From the NCBI RefSeq assembly GCF_000478925.1, contig NZ_AP013072.1, positions 102,501-166,500 of the forward strand: DNA of 64,000 bases, read 5' to 3'. Below, one piece after another: positions 1-10,059 of this stretch (its first letter is position 1; each line of letters opens with the position of its first letter). The DNA comes from Streptococcus anginosus subsp. whileyi MAS624. GTDB taxonomy: Bacteria > Bacillota > Bacilli > Lactobacillales > Streptococcaceae. Below the pieces are notes generated by a model, which had not been told where the DNA came from, ran no database searches, and saw only the letters and a program-made list of their open reading frames with translations. The translations under genes and the position numbers were made by a program.

Positions 1-47
1 GGCTCCTAGTGCCAAGGCATCCACCGTGCGCCCTTACTAACTTAACC
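1..47 (-). rRNA. 23S rRNA, 5' end only (partial)
   Basis: Read on the minus strand, this is the highly conserved start of bacterial 23S rRNA (GGTTAAGTTA, then GGGCGCACGGTGGATGCC, then TTGGCACTAGGAGCC). The gene continues beyond the left edge of the window. It follows 16S and tRNA-Ala in the same orientation, the normal streptococcal rRNA operon order. The exact 5' nucleotide is set by comparison with known 23S starts and may be off by a few bases. Confidence 0.95.
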
Positions 48-310
48 TTATTTTTGACCTCTCAGTCATATACTCATTAATATTCACAGCGTTTCGGTTT
101 ATTTTCTTGTTACTATTTGATATCGTTATTCAATTTTCAATGTGCTAAATTTAGGATATTCAGAGACGGTTCGCTTGCGAAAACTTCTGTAGAAAAATAG
201 GAAACTGACGCTGTGTTCCATGAACACAAGGAAGTTTATCTTTTTTCCTAAGAAGTTAGTCTCGTATTCAACTTCACTTCTTTATTAAGTTCAGTAGGAT
301 TCTATCCTAA

Positions 311-383
311 TGGAGCCTAGCGGGATCGAACCGCTGACCTCCTGCGTGCAAAGCAGGCGCTCTCCCAGCTGAGCTAAGGCCCC
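311..383 (-). tRNA. tRNA-Ala (anticodon TGC) in the 16S-23S spacer
   Basis: A complete 73-nt cloverleaf can be folded on the minus strand. The acceptor stem starts GGGGCC and has the G3-U70 pair that identifies alanine tRNAs. The D-arm reads GCTCAGCTGGGAGAGC, the anticodon is TGC in a CTTTGCACG loop, and the T-arm is GCGGTTCGATCCCGC. No CCA is encoded. Its position between 16S and 23S is the usual one for streptococci. Confidence 0.97.
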
Positions 384-484
384 GTACAATACATAGTTGT
401 ACTCTATTTTATTTTTTCGCGATACTCTATTGTTAAGTTACCGCTGGTCCCTGTCGTGCGCTAACGCTTCGACAAAGGCGAACT

Positions 485-513
485 GGCGTTCTCCTTAGCT
501 GAGCTAAGGCCCC
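485..513 (-). pseudogene. Truncated second copy of the tRNA-Ala 5' half
   Basis: On the minus strand this stretch begins GGGGCCTTAGCTCAGCT, identical to the first 17 bases of the intact tRNA-Ala downstream. It then diverges (AAGGAGAACGCC against GGGAGAGCGCC) and stops before the anticodon loop. About 100 bp of unrelated sequence separates it from the real tRNA. In the spacers I remember from other streptococci, the sequence GAGAGGTCTTGT runs directly into the tRNA, as it does here into the fragment. The fragment therefore marks the ancestral tRNA start, and the extra segment looks like a partial duplication or insertion. Confidence 0.7.
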
Positions 514-561
514 ACAAGACCTCTCAAAACTAAACAAGACAAACTCAATGGCTTCCGTTTT

Positions 562-2120
<1,559 letters not shown>

Positions 2121-2273
2121 TAAAGTTTGAGCTCTCACTCATTTCTGTCACTGACAGATTTATTGTTTCTTCTTAATGTTTGACGGACTGTCTTCTTAAA
2201 CAGTCGCCTGCACATTGGTTCGTCTTGTTCAGTTTTCAAAGGTCTTTGTCGCCCCTCAAGCGACAACTATCTT

Positions 2274-2302
2274 AGTATATCACCTCCTCCTCTTCTTGTC
2301 AA
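2274..2302 (-). promoter_or_regulatory. rRNA operon promoter
   Basis: On the minus strand there is a perfect TTGACA -35 box (2297-2302) and TATACT -10 box (2274-2279) separated by 17 bp, about 150 bp before 16S. The leader that follows contains CTTTGAAAACTGAACAAG, a typical rrn leader motif of the antitermination region. Strength and position fit an rRNA P1-type promoter. Confidence 0.85.
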
Positions 2303-2363
2303 TACCTTTTTTCATCTTTTTTTATTTTCTTAAACTTTTTCTTTCAATTGAAAGTTCTAAAAT

Positions 2364-3405
2364 GAAGTTAGCCACTTCGAGTGTATGAAAAAACATCTCA
2401 AAGAGATATACTTGTAGTTCACCACAAATACAAGGAGATTCTTTAAGATGTCTACTCATTATACCCCAAAAGGCAAGCACTTAACAATAGCTGAGCGCCG
2501 TTTAATCGAAAAGTGGAAGGACGAGGGAAAATCAAATCGTCAAATCGCTCTCTTGCTTGGAAAAGGACCTCAAACTATTCATAATGACATCAAGCGTGAG
2601 CTGGTTCGCCAACAAGTACGCAAGGGAAAGTTTGAACTGCTCTATTCTGCAGATGCTGCTCAAAGTCGTTACGAATCAGCTAGAAAGAAGTCTGTCCGAA
2701 AGGGTCGACTTGATAAGGCTATCAAGGAGAAAATCTTGCACTATATCAAGCAGAAATACTCTCCTGAAATGATGGTAAATGCAAAGAAAGTCAACGTCCC
2801 CATATCTACCATCTACTACTGGATTCATCATGGACAGCTAGGACTGACCTACAAGGACTTGATTTATCCCAGAAAACCAAAAGCTGAAAAGAAGAGGGCT
2901 AGTCCGCGGTTTAAACCTGTTGGGAAGTCTATTGAGGGACGACCTGAAATCATCAACCAACGTCTTGAAAATGGGCATTATGAGATTGATACCGTCATTC
3001 TGACTAAGCAGAAAAATCAGTGCCTTCTCACCCTCACTGACCGCAGAAGTCGGCATCAGATTATCCGACTAATCCCTGACAAAACCGCTCAGTTGGTCAA
3101 TCAAGTTGTCGCTGCACTTATGGAAACTAATACCATCAAATTCATCACGGCTGATAATGGAACGGAGTTTAATAGACTAGCTGAGATATTTCCACAGGAC
3201 AACATCTATTACGCGTACCCTTACTCCTCACGGGAAAGAGGAACGAACGAGAATCATAACAGACTTATCAGACGATGGCTTCCTAAGGGAGTTAAGAAAA
3301 TAACCCACAAACAAGTCACTTTCATCGAAAATTGGATTAATAACTATCCTAAGAAAGTTTTAAACTACAAGTCACCTCAGATTTTTTTGATGACTGGCTA
3401 ACTTC
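2364..3405 (+). mobile_element. IS30-family insertion sequence (approximate limits)
   Basis: A single transposase gene is bracketed by an 11-bp inverted repeat, GAAGTTAGCCA at 2364-2374 and its complement TGGCTAACTTC at 3395-3405. The right copy overlaps the transposase stop codon, as is common in IS30-family elements. Outer bases of the two ends are only partly similar, so the true tips may lie 10-25 bp further out, and I found no convincing target duplication. The element sits between the rRNA promoter and the 3' end of comX. Confidence 0.7.
2448..3401 (+). CDS. IS30-family transposase
   Basis: The 317-residue protein opens with a helix-turn-helix (residues about 10-45, LTIAERRLIEKW and SNRQIALLLGKGPQTI). 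The DDE integrase core has its acidic residues in YEIDTVI (first Asp), ITADNGTEF (second Asp) and RGTNENHNRLIRRWLPKG (Glu). The last motif is a hallmark of the IS30 family. The frame is intact, so the element may be active. The upstream sequence AAGGAGATTCTTTAAG supplies a ribosome binding site before the ATG. Confidence 0.93.
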   Translation: MSTHYTPKGKHLTIAERRLIEKWKDEGKSNRQIALLLGKGPQTIHNDIKRELVRQQVRKGKFELLYSADAAQSRYESARKKSVRKGRLDKAIKEKILHYIKQKYSPEMMVNAKKVNVPISTIYYWIHHGQLGLTYKDLIYPRKPKAEKKRASPRFKPVGKSIEGRPEIINQRLENGHYEIDTVILTKQKNQCLLTLTDRRSRHQIIRLIPDKTAQLVNQVVAALMETNTIKFITADNGTEFNRLAEIFPQDNIYYAYPYSSRERGTNENHNRLIRRWLPKGVKKITHKQVTFIENWINNYPKKVLNYKSPQIFLMTG

Positions 3406-3459
3406 TACTTGAAATTGAGCTTTTTATGACCTTTAAAAAGGGAAAAGTTCTGACTTATC

Positions 3460-3933
3460 TTAATCACTATAATCTTTTAAGTAGGCTCTTAATTCTCGAA
3501 TCATAGCTTGGCGGCCTTTGAACCGTTCATCGGCTAGTAAGCGCTCGTACTGCTCCTGTTTCTCTGGGCTCAGTTGAGCTTGATAGCTCTTTAGCTGGTC
3601 TCGGAGAATCACCAATTCATCCAGATATAGTTCTTTTAGGCTGAGCTTGTGACCAATCTCGCTCACTTCTTCATAAGCTTGACGATCAAGTTTGCGTTTT
3701 TGACTTTCCTGTTTACGGAGGATGTCCAGGATATGATTCCGGAACTTGGTCTTATAGTAAACATAGAGCTGACTTTCTTCTTCTACCAGCTGCGGATACT
3801 GGCTTACCAACTGATAGAGCACCAACATTCCCTCTTGGTCCCAATCACTTAACTCCCACAGGTGGACATAATATTCCCGACAGCACTTTAGTACAATTCC
3901 TCTCACCTTGGCATATAACTCCTTGAACTCCAT
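3460..3933 (-). CDS. comX: Competence sigma factor ComX (SigX)
   Basis: This 157-residue protein is the alternative sigma factor that redirects RNA polymerase to late competence (DNA uptake and recombination) genes. It matches ComX through the block EYYVHLWELSDWDQEGML, the segment YYKTKFRNHILD followed by ILRKQESQKRK, and the C-terminal DERFKGRQ region that would contact the -35 equivalent. Location next to an rRNA operon and downstream of ftsH is the classical comX site in streptococci. A good ribosome binding site (GGAAGGAGAAGAAG) precedes the ATG. I looked for a ComE-type double repeat in the 200 bp upstream and did not find a convincing one, unlike at comC. Late genes under ComX control (cin-box promoters) are not evident in this window. 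Confidence 0.95.
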   Translation of the reverse strand: MEFKELYAKVRGIVLKCCREYYVHLWELSDWDQEGMLVLYQLVSQYPQLVEEESQLYVYYKTKFRNHILDILRKQESQKRKLDRQAYEEVSEIGHKLSLKELYLDELVILRDQLKSYQAQLSPEKQEQYERLLADERFKGRQAMIRELRAYLKDYSD

Positions 3934-4093
3934 CTTCTTCTCCTTCCTTTTTCTTACCTTTTAAGGATAACAAACTTGAAGCTTTTAGGAGAGCTGGGTA
4001 GCTGTTCTACTCTTTTCGGTTTCTATTTCGCACTTCTTAATACACCTATCTATCTCTTCAGGTACTTTTACATTCTTTTCAGCGGATAAAGTT

Positions 4094-4124
4094 AAAACCC
4101 TCTGATTCTAAATCAAAGAGTTTT
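4094..4124 (-). terminator. Terminator after ftsH
   Basis: On the minus strand a stem of AAAACTCTTTGATT pairs with AATCAGAGGGTTTT around a 3-nt loop and ends in a T-run. It lies just beyond the ftsH stop and separates the ftsH operon from comX. Confidence 0.7.
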
Positions 4125-4135
4125 ATCGTTTTAAT

Positions 4136-6106
4136 TTATTCTGGCTTTTGCTCTTCCATTTGGGATTTCACTTCATCATAACTCAAAGCATGCGAAGAAC
4201 TTACACTTGGTTCATCAGGCATTTCACCAGTTTCATACAATGATTTAATTTGATGACTATCAAGTGTTTCGTATTTAAGAAGAGCTTCTGCAATCAATTT
4301 ATGCTTTTCACGATTTGATTGGATAATTTCTGCTGCTTTGTTGCGCGCTTCATTAAGCAAATTACGAACTTCTTCATCAATTTCATATGCAGTTTGCTCT
4401 GAAATTGATTTTTGTGGGCTCGCAGCGCCAAACATCGCATGGTTTCCTTCATATTGAACTGGACCGAGTTTTTCACTCATACCATACTCTGTTACCATCG
4501 CACGTGCCATTTGTGTGGCTTGTTCAAAGTCATTGGAAGCACCTGTAGTTTGGACGTTGAAAATAATTTCTTCAGCAACACGTCCCCCCATAAGTCCTGC
4601 CAATTGCTCTTTCATATCTTCTTTAGATAAAAGAGTCTGATCTTCTTTCGGGAGAGCAATCATATATCCACCTGCACGACCACGAGGTACAATGGTTACC
4701 TTGTGAACGACACGTGCATTTGATAAAACAAGACCAACAATCGTATGTCCTGCTTCATGATAAGCGACAATTTGCCGATCACGTTTTGAAACTGTCTTAT
4801 CTTTTTTAGACGGTCCTGCAATAACACGATCTTCTGCTTCATCTATATCGGAAGCATCAATAACTCTTTTATTTCGACGCGCTGCGACAAGAGCCGCTTC
4901 ATTTAAGACATTTTCCAAATCAGCACCAACAAAACCAGGCGTTTGTTGAGCAACTAGTTTTAAGTCAACATCTTCAGCAAGAGGTTTATTTCTAGCATGA
5001 ACACGAAGGATTGCTTCGCGACCTTTTACATCTGGCTGACCAACAAGAACTTTACGGTCAAAACGACCAGGACGCAAAAGAGCGGGATCTAAAACATCAC
5101 TTCGGTTAGTAGCAGCAATGACGATAACCCCTTCATTGCCTTCAAAACCATCCATCTCAATCAGAAGTTGATTAAGGGTTTGCTCGCGCTCATCATTTCC
5201 TCCACCGAGACCAACACCACGTTGACGACCAACAGCATCAATTTCATCAATAAAGATAATCGCTGGAGCTGCCTTTTTTGCATCTTCAAAAAGAGAGCGA
5301 ACACGACTAGCACCGACACCGACAAACATTTCAACGAAATCTGAACCTGAAATACTAAAGAATGGAACTCCTGCTTCACCAGCGACGGCTTTTGCAAGAA
5401 GAGTTTTACCAGTCCCTGGAGGGCCTTCAAGAAGAACACCAGCTGGTATGCGAGCTCCTAGTTTTGTATAACGTTTAGGATCCTTTAGAAATTCAACAAC
5501 TTCAACTAGTTCTTGTTTTTCTTCTTCCGCACCTGCTACATCAGAAAAACGTACTTTTATATCTTCTTTGTTTGTCGCACGCGCTTTATTACGTCCAAAA
5601 CTCATAGCTCCACGCGCTCCACCGCCTCCACCTTGATTCATCATAGAGAACAGGAAGAAAGCAAAGATGGCAAATGGCACCAGAGTTGTCAGCACCTGAA
5701 TCCAGACACCACTTGAACTTTCACGTTTAATGGTGATTTCAGTTCCCTTATCTGAAGCTAATTTTTGTAATTCAGCTACCGTTAAATCTGAAGGTAGAAT
5801 AACACTAGTAAAGCGGCTTACAGAGGTAGAAGAAGGAGTAAAAAACTGAATACCACTATTATCCTTTACCTTCTTTTCTTTCTTATAAGTACCTGCAACT
5901 TCAATAACACTACCATTTGGCTGATAGCTAATATCCTTTACATTTCCATTTTTAATTTCTTTAACTAGCTCAGTATAGTTAATTTGTTGGCTGCGACCTA
6001 CAGAACTTCCAGCTGAAAAATACTGAAAACCTGTAATGACAACAACAATGATTAAAATGTATAGGAAAGGATTTTTTATAAAACCATTATTTTGTTTATT
6101 TTTCAT
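4136..6106 (-). CDS. ftsH: ATP-dependent membrane zinc metalloprotease FtsH
   Basis: FtsH degrades misfolded membrane proteins and some regulators, pulling them through a hexameric AAA ring anchored in the membrane. The 656-residue protein shows an N-terminal membrane helix (about 12-28), an extracellular domain, a second helix (about 140-156), Walker A GPPGTGKT (near 228-235), Walker [10 protein letters not shown], the second region of homology ([20 protein letters not shown]) and the zinc-binding HEAGH motif (near residue 450). It is the last gene of the mfd-to-ftsH cluster and is followed by a terminator. Length and architecture are normal. Confidence 0.98.
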   Translation of the reverse strand: MKNKQNNGFIKNPFLYILIIVVVITGFQYFSAGSSVGRSQQINYTELVKEIKNGNVKDISYQPNGSVIEVAGTYKKEKKVKDNSGIQFFTPSSTSVSRFTSVILPSDLTVAELQKLASDKGTEITIKRESSSGVWIQVLTTLVPFAIFAFFLFSMMNQGGGGGARGAMSFGRNKARATNKEDIKVRFSDVAGAEEEKQELVEVVEFLKDPKRYTKLGARIPAGVLLEGPPGTGKTLLAKAVAGEAGVPFFSISGSDFVEMFVGVGASRVRSLFEDAKKAAPAIIFIDEIDAVGRQRGVGLGGGNDEREQTLNQLLIEMDGFEGNEGVIVIAATNRSDVLDPALLRPGRFDRKVLVGQPDVKGREAILRVHARNKPLAEDVDLKLVAQQTPGFVGADLENVLNEAALVAARRNKRVIDASDIDEAEDRVIAGPSKKDKTVSKRDRQIVAYHEAGHTIVGLVLSNARVVHKVTIVPRGRAGGYMIALPKEDQTLLSKEDMKEQLAGLMGGRVAEEIIFNVQTTGASNDFEQATQMARAMVTEYGMSEKLGPVQYEGNHAMFGAASPQKSISEQTAYEIDEEVRNLLNEARNKAAEIIQSNREKHKLIAEALLKYETLDSHQIKSLYETGEMPDEPSVSSSHALSYDEVKSQMEEQKPE

Positions 6107-6126
6107 CTATCTATCAATATACCTTT

Positions 6127-6669
6127 TTATTTTGTGTAAACTTCTTCTTTTAAAACACCTACATATGGCAGATTCCGATAATTTTCATCAAAATCTAGAC
6201 CATAACCAACTACAAATTCATTTGGAATTGTAAAACATGTGTAATCTGCTTCAATATCAACTTTTCGTCCTTCGGGCTTGTCCAAAAGTGTAGCAATTTT
6301 AACAGATGCAGCTTTTTTCTCCCTAAATAACTCACACAGGCTTTTCAATGTTTTTCCCGTATCAATAATATCTTCGACAAAAAGAATATGACGTCCAGCA
6401 ATATCTTGATCAATATCTTTAATAATATTGATAACACCACTGCTAGATGTCCCACCATGATAGCTTGACACTAACATAAAATCCATTTCAATATGGGTAT
6501 CAACATGCTTTATCAACTCTGCCATAAAAGGGATGGAACCTTTGAGAATTCCTACAAAAATAGGATTTTTCCCTGCATAATCACTAGTTAATTGAGTTCC
6601 TAAATTTTTTGCTGCTGCCACGATCTCATCATGTGAAACCAAAACTTTCTTAATATCTTGTTCTAGCAT
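6127..6669 (-). CDS. hpt: Hypoxanthine phosphoribosyltransferase
   Basis: The 180-residue enzyme salvages hypoxanthine (and usually guanine) by joining it to PRPP, giving IMP or GMP. The PRPP-binding signature [14 protein letters not shown] is clear, and the flexible-loop and N-terminal segments ([19 protein letters not shown]) fit the HPRT family. It lies 5 bp after tilS and 20 bp before ftsH, the conserved tilS-hpt-ftsH arrangement of Firmicutes. With guaB further along the window it feeds GMP synthesis. Confidence 0.97.
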   Translation of the reverse strand: MLEQDIKKVLVSHDEIVAAAKNLGTQLTSDYAGKNPIFVGILKGSIPFMAELIKHVDTHIEMDFMLVSSYHGGTSSSGVINIIKDIDQDIAGRHILFVEDIIDTGKTLKSLCELFREKKAASVKIATLLDKPEGRKVDIEADYTCFTIPNEFVVGYGLDFDENYRNLPYVGVLKEEVYTK

Positions 6670-6674
6670 CTTCT

Positions 6675-7952
6675 TTACCTATCTAAATTTTGAATATAAA
6701 GTTTGTTATACATTATATCATTTTTTTGACTCTTACTCAAATCACATGTTACGATTCCAACAATTGCTAAGATTTTCCCATTTTGCTCAATAATAATAGC
6801 ATTTTTTCTTTGATCTATAGGGATTTTTTGATCAATAAAGTAACGACGAAGCTTTTTATGGTGTTGGTTCAAGATAATTTCATCTTGTTCTTTTCTATGT
6901 CGAAGTAAAATTTCTGTTTCACGTGAAACAAACACTTCTTGGATGTTTTTTCCATGAAGCTCTTTTCCAAAAGAAAAGCGATAATTACCATATTCTACAA
7001 TATCGTTATATTTTAACAAAATTGAATCCACTTTTAAATCAGACTGTGGACTGATTTTACGAATCTCAAAGGAATCATAATTTTTATAGAGTTCGTAACC
7101 CGCTTTAAGTGGTTGCTGATAATTAGATTGTTTGTTCAAGATTGCTAAAATATCAGAAAACTGTGCTTTACTTACCTGCAAATCAGGAAATTTCTTTAAA
7201 TAAGTCTGTAGCAAAAAACTTTGCACAAAATATGGCTGAGATTGAAATTCTTTTAGATTTGTTAATTCAATATTTTTAGTTAAATATGCTAATGCGTTCT
7301 GCATTTGAGAAATTTCTGTTCCCAATTCTATTAAATGTTTCCTAAACTGCGGATCTTCTTGTTCTAACAACGGAAAATACTCATTTCGAATTCGATTACG
7401 TAAATAATGGTTCTCTTGATTTGTCCAATCTTCAAAATGAAAAATAGGAGGGAAATCTGATTTTTGAAAAGAAAGCAACGGTCTTATCAATTCTCCATTT
7501 GCAAATTTTTGTTTTTCTTTCATTCCTGAAATATGAACTAAACGACTGCCACGAAGAATTCTCATAAAAATCGTTTCTGCTTGGTCATCAGCATGGTGTG
7601 CTGTTACTAATGCTGTGCATTGTTCCTCTTTCATAATTTTTTTGAAAAAAGCATAGCGAAAATCACGCGCTTTTTGTTCTGAGAATGGTCCAGAAAAACT
7701 TGATGTAAAAATGCTTACACCAAGTTTCTTTGCTATTTTTTTTAGTTTTTCTTCTTCAAAGTCAGATTCTTCTCTCACTCCATGATTAACATGAGCAAGG
7801 TAAATTTCTATTTCTAGTTTTTCGCGATATTTATAAAGCCAGTCAAGCAAAGTCATAGAATCTAATCCACCAGAAATAGCAAGTAAAACTTTTCTATGAT
7901 GTCTGAAATAGCCTTTTTTTTGCAACATTTGAAAAAATTGTTGTTCTATCAT
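6675..7952 (-). CDS. tilS: tRNA(Ile)-lysidine synthase TilS
   Basis: TilS attaches lysine to C34 of the CAU-anticodon isoleucine tRNA, so that it reads AUA instead of AUG, and is normally essential. The N-terminal PP-loop ([17 protein letters not shown], about residues 23-39) and the HxxDDQAET motif ([15 protein letters not shown]) identify the ATP pyrophosphatase core. The C-terminal part (to residue 425) fits the tRNA-binding domains. Its ATG overlaps the stop of the upstream serine hydrolase by 4 bp, implying coupled translation. A perfect parS sequence lies inside this gene at 6915-6930. Confidence 0.96.
   Translation of the reverse strand: MIEQQFFQMLQKKGYFRHHRKVLLAISGGLDSMTLLDWLYKYREKLEIEIYLAHVNHGVREESDFEEEKLKKIAKKLGVSIFTSSFSGPFSEQKARDFRYAFFKKIMKEEQCTALVTAHHADDQAETIFMRILRGSRLVHISGMKEKQKFANGELIRPLLSFQKSDFPPIFHFEDWTNQENHYLRNRIRNEYFPLLEQEDPQFRKHLIELGTEISQMQNALAYLTKNIELTNLKEFQSQPYFVQSFLLQTYLKKFPDLQVSKAQFSDILAILNKQSNYQQPLKAGYELYKNYDSFEIRKISPQSDLKVDSILLKYNDIVEYGNYRFSFGKELHGKNIQEVFVSRETEILLRHRKEQDEIILNQHHKKLRRYFIDQKIPIDQRKNAIIIEQNGKILAIVGIVTCDLSKSQKNDIMYNKLYIQNLDR
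6915..6930. promoter_or_regulatory. parS site (perfect 16-mer)
   Basis: TGTTTCACGTGAAACA is identical to the consensus parS palindrome bound by ParB, whose gene lies 12 kb away. The site is inside tilS, about 12 kb to the left of oriC. It is the only one of four candidates in this window with a perfect match. Confidence 0.9.
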
Positions 7953-9229
7953 TTCAAAACCTCATAAATATCATCTGCAATTTTAGAAATGGTGTCATAA
8001 TCAGAATGATTTGTAAAAATAGACAGAACAAAAGGAGAATTAGTATAAACAATTGCAACATCATGCTTAAAATCATAAGCATCCCCAATTTTATGAGCCA
8101 CTTTTACATTTATATTTTTAGAAATACGCTGCTCATCAAAATTTGTTTGTGATAGTGCATTGATAATGTCCCCATTTTGTTCATAGATAGCTTCCATCAC
8201 ATTTCCTACCATCCTTGCTGAAGCATCGCGTTTTTCCACATCCCATTTTTTCCCAGCGATTTGCTCAATTGTTGCTTGATAAGCGTTGTCTGATTGATTA
8301 GTAATATAATATCCTAAAATATTTGTAGCTGCATTATCCGATTCTTTTGCGATATGGTTCATCAATTCCTGAATGCTGTAGGACTTATTATCTGATTTTT
8401 TAGAAATGCTTCCACTACCTTCTGTATCATAAGCACCTGAATAGTCATTTACAGCAGGAATATATTTTAAACCAGAAGATGGCTTGTATTTTCCTTCATT
8501 CAACTGCTTTTGAGCATAATAAAGAATAGGAAGTTTTGCCACACTAGCAGAATACATTTCCAAATCTGGGTTGATACCAGCAGTTTTCCCAGAATCTAGT
8601 TGTTTTACATAGATAGAATAGTCTGCTTTATTGTACTTGCTTGTTAAGATTTCTTGAACTTTATCCATACGATTATCTGTATCAGATAGATATTTTACAT
8701 CAATCCAACCTTTGCCCTCAACATAAGCATATTTTCCTGATGTCGTCTCAGCCAGTTGAGTAATTTTCACTGGATGATATGGTAATAAATTCGTCTTCAC
8801 TTCCTTTGTTCCATTTACAAAAGCTTGATTGTAAACTACAAACGACGGTTTGAGCCATATTGTTTGTGAAATATCTTCACTAGATTGGACAATATCATCA
8901 TAAATCATTCGTTTATCGGCAGGAATGAATTGTCCATTTGCGAGTTTAAAAACTGGGAGTCCTTGTTCATTGACTTGTAAGTCAGAAAGTTTAATTGGTG
9001 TATTCGGAGTTAAACTCCCAGCAACTTTTTCTAAATTTAAGGACATATAAGTTGGAATTTGCTCATAAACATTTGGATTGGTTGGAAGATCCGTGTAGTA
9101 GTTACTGTAGGTCGTACTAGTAATTTCATACTGTTGCTTTGCGGTCAATTTTACATCTTGTTCTGTACTTACTACTACTTTTGCAGTGAAAAATGCTGGC
9201 AACAATAATAGAAATAGCAACTTACGCAT
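7949..9229 (-). CDS. Secreted serine hydrolase, class A beta-lactamase-like
   Basis: The 426-residue protein starts with a signal sequence (residues 1-21). Its C-terminal half is a penicillin-recognising fold with SVAK (Ser229-Lys232), SDN (in KESDNAATN) and KIG (in VAHKIGDAYD) in the order and spacing of class A beta-lactamases. The N-terminal part (about 30-180) looks like paired SH3-like segments (TSGKYAYVEGKGWIDVKYL). Orthologues occupy the same place between divIC and tilS in pneumococcus, where to my knowledge the physiological role is not settled. A peptidoglycan-related or penicillin-binding role is likely; antibiotic resistance should not be inferred. Confidence 0.85.
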   Translation of the reverse strand: MRKLLFLLLLPAFFTAKVVVSTEQDVKLTAKQQYEITSTTYSNYYTDLPTNPNVYEQIPTYMSLNLEKVAGSLTPNTPIKLSDLQVNEQGLPVFKLANGQFIPADKRMIYDDIVQSSEDISQTIWLKPSFVVYNQAFVNGTKEVKTNLLPYHPVKITQLAETTSGKYAYVEGKGWIDVKYLSDTDNRMDKVQEILTSKYNKADYSIYVKQLDSGKTAGINPDLEMYSASVAKLPILYYAQKQLNEGKYKPSSGLKYIPAVNDYSGAYDTEGSGSISKKSDNKSYSIQELMNHIAKESDNAATNILGYYITNQSDNAYQATIEQIAGKKWDVEKRDASARMVGNVMEAIYEQNGDIINALSQTNFDEQRISKNINVKVAHKIGDAYDFKHDVAIVYTNSPFVLSIFTNHSDYDTISKIADDIYEVLK

Positions 9230-9350
9230 GCTCTCCCCCTTCCTTTTTAGTCTCTTCTAATTTTAAGGTCTGATTTTTTCTGGATAATTCTTCTAATTTT
9301 TCATCAGAAAACTCCAAAAATTGTTCAATCGTTTTTAATAAATTTTCCAT
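9222..9350 (-). CDS. Small conserved ORF between divIC and the serine hydrolase (42 aa)
   Basis: A 42-codon frame starts at the ATG at 9350, only 2 bp beyond the divIC stop, and overlaps the following gene start by 8 bp. The product is acidic and probably helical (for example IEQFLEFSDEKLEELSRKN). A similar tiny gene is found at this place in the pneumococcal cluster. An AGTAAGG sequence before the ATG could serve as ribosome binding site. Tight packing on both sides supports it as a translated gene. Function is unknown. Confidence 0.65.
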   Translation of the reverse strand: MENLLKTIEQFLEFSDEKLEELSRKNQTLKLEETKKEGGEHA

Positions 9351-9352
9351 CC

Positions 9353-9721
9353 TTACTGTGGCAACAATCCTGGGATTGTATAGATATATTCCCCTTGTTT
9401 AGAATAATAATATTTAGCACGTGCATATTTAGCAGCATATTCTTCATCTTTTAATTTATTAGCAAAAGCTTTTTGAGATTCTTTTTCGTTGCTTATTTCT
9501 TCGTATCTCTTTTGTAAATGCGTTAATTGTGTTCGACGTTCTAGTAAATTTTGATAACTTTGAACCAAATTAAATGTCGGTAAAATGAACAATAAGATGA
9601 CTAAAATCAATACCCAACCCATAAAGCGATTCTTTTTTCTTCTTTCTTGCTCTAAATAACGACGATGTTGGTTTTCATCTTGTATATAGCGATTATTTAA
9701 TTGAACAATATTTCTAGCCAT
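9353..9721 (-). CDS. divIC: Cell division protein DivIC (FtsB-like)
   Basis: DivIC is a bitopic septum protein that forms a complex with DivIB/FtsQ and FtsL and helps activate septal wall synthesis. The 122-residue sequence has a basic cytoplasmic tail (EQERRKKNR), one membrane helix (about residues 34-53, [17 protein letters not shown]) and an extracellular coiled coil ([23 protein letters not shown]), then the short [16 protein letters not shown] segment typical of the family. It overlaps rqcP by 8 bp. Confidence 0.93.
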   Translation of the reverse strand: MARNIVQLNNRYIQDENQHRRYLEQERRKKNRFMGWVLILVILLFILPTFNLVQSYQNLLERRTQLTHLQKRYEEISNEKESQKAFANKLKDEEYAAKYARAKYYYSKQGEYIYTIPGLLPQ

Positions 9722-9980
9722 CTACTTCTACCTTTGTTTCTTTTATAATTTCGTACATTTTAGTGGCATCTTCTTTTTTAGTGCTGTCTTTCATCTCTAG
9801 AACACGAACTAATAAAATTTTATTTCCAAAACGAATCTCTATTTCGTCATTGATTTTTAAATCTGTTGAACTTTTAGCTAAAATTCCATTTACTTTAATT
9901 CTTCCCTTATCGGCTACCTCTTTAGCGATAGGACGACGTTTTATAATACGGGATACTTTTAAATATTTATCTAATCTCAT
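9714..9980 (-). CDS. rqcP: S4-domain RNA-binding protein RqcP (YabO/Hsp15-like)
   Basis: This 88-residue protein is almost entirely one S4 RNA-binding domain ([16 protein letters not shown] and [28 protein letters not shown]). Small S4 proteins at this chromosomal site correspond to Bacillus YabO, renamed RqcP. RqcP works with RqcH on stalled large ribosomal subunits to add alanine tails to unfinished proteins. Position between mfd and divIC supports the assignment. Function is transferred by family and synteny. Confidence 0.85.
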   Translation of the reverse strand: MRLDKYLKVSRIIKRRPIAKEVADKGRIKVNGILAKSSTDLKINDEIEIRFGNKILLVRVLEMKDSTKKEDATKMYEIIKETKVEVDG

Positions 9981-10041
9981 AAAGTTACCTCAATTTATTA
10001 TTTTACCATTTTTTAAAAAGATATTATAGATGAAAGCGAAA

Positions 10042-10059
10042 CTTTACAAAATTGTAAAG
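10042..10059. repeat. TTTACA-N4-TGTAAA palindrome after mfd
   Basis: CTTTACAAAATTGTAAAG is a perfect 7+7 palindrome directly beyond the mfd stop codon and upstream of rqcP. The same pattern with other spacers recurs in gene gaps near 19835, 45188 and 47882. It may be an operator or a short hairpin; I cannot name a regulator. Confidence 0.45.

Noticed and set aside
3934..4135. ComE-type double repeat upstream of comX
   Set aside because: I found only partial xxxxTTxAG matches, and none with both the 12-bp repeat spacing and a properly placed -10 box.
7949..9229. Acquired beta-lactamase resistance gene
   Set aside because: It belongs to the conserved divIC-tilS core cluster of streptococci; sequence motifs alone do not show penicillin hydrolysis.
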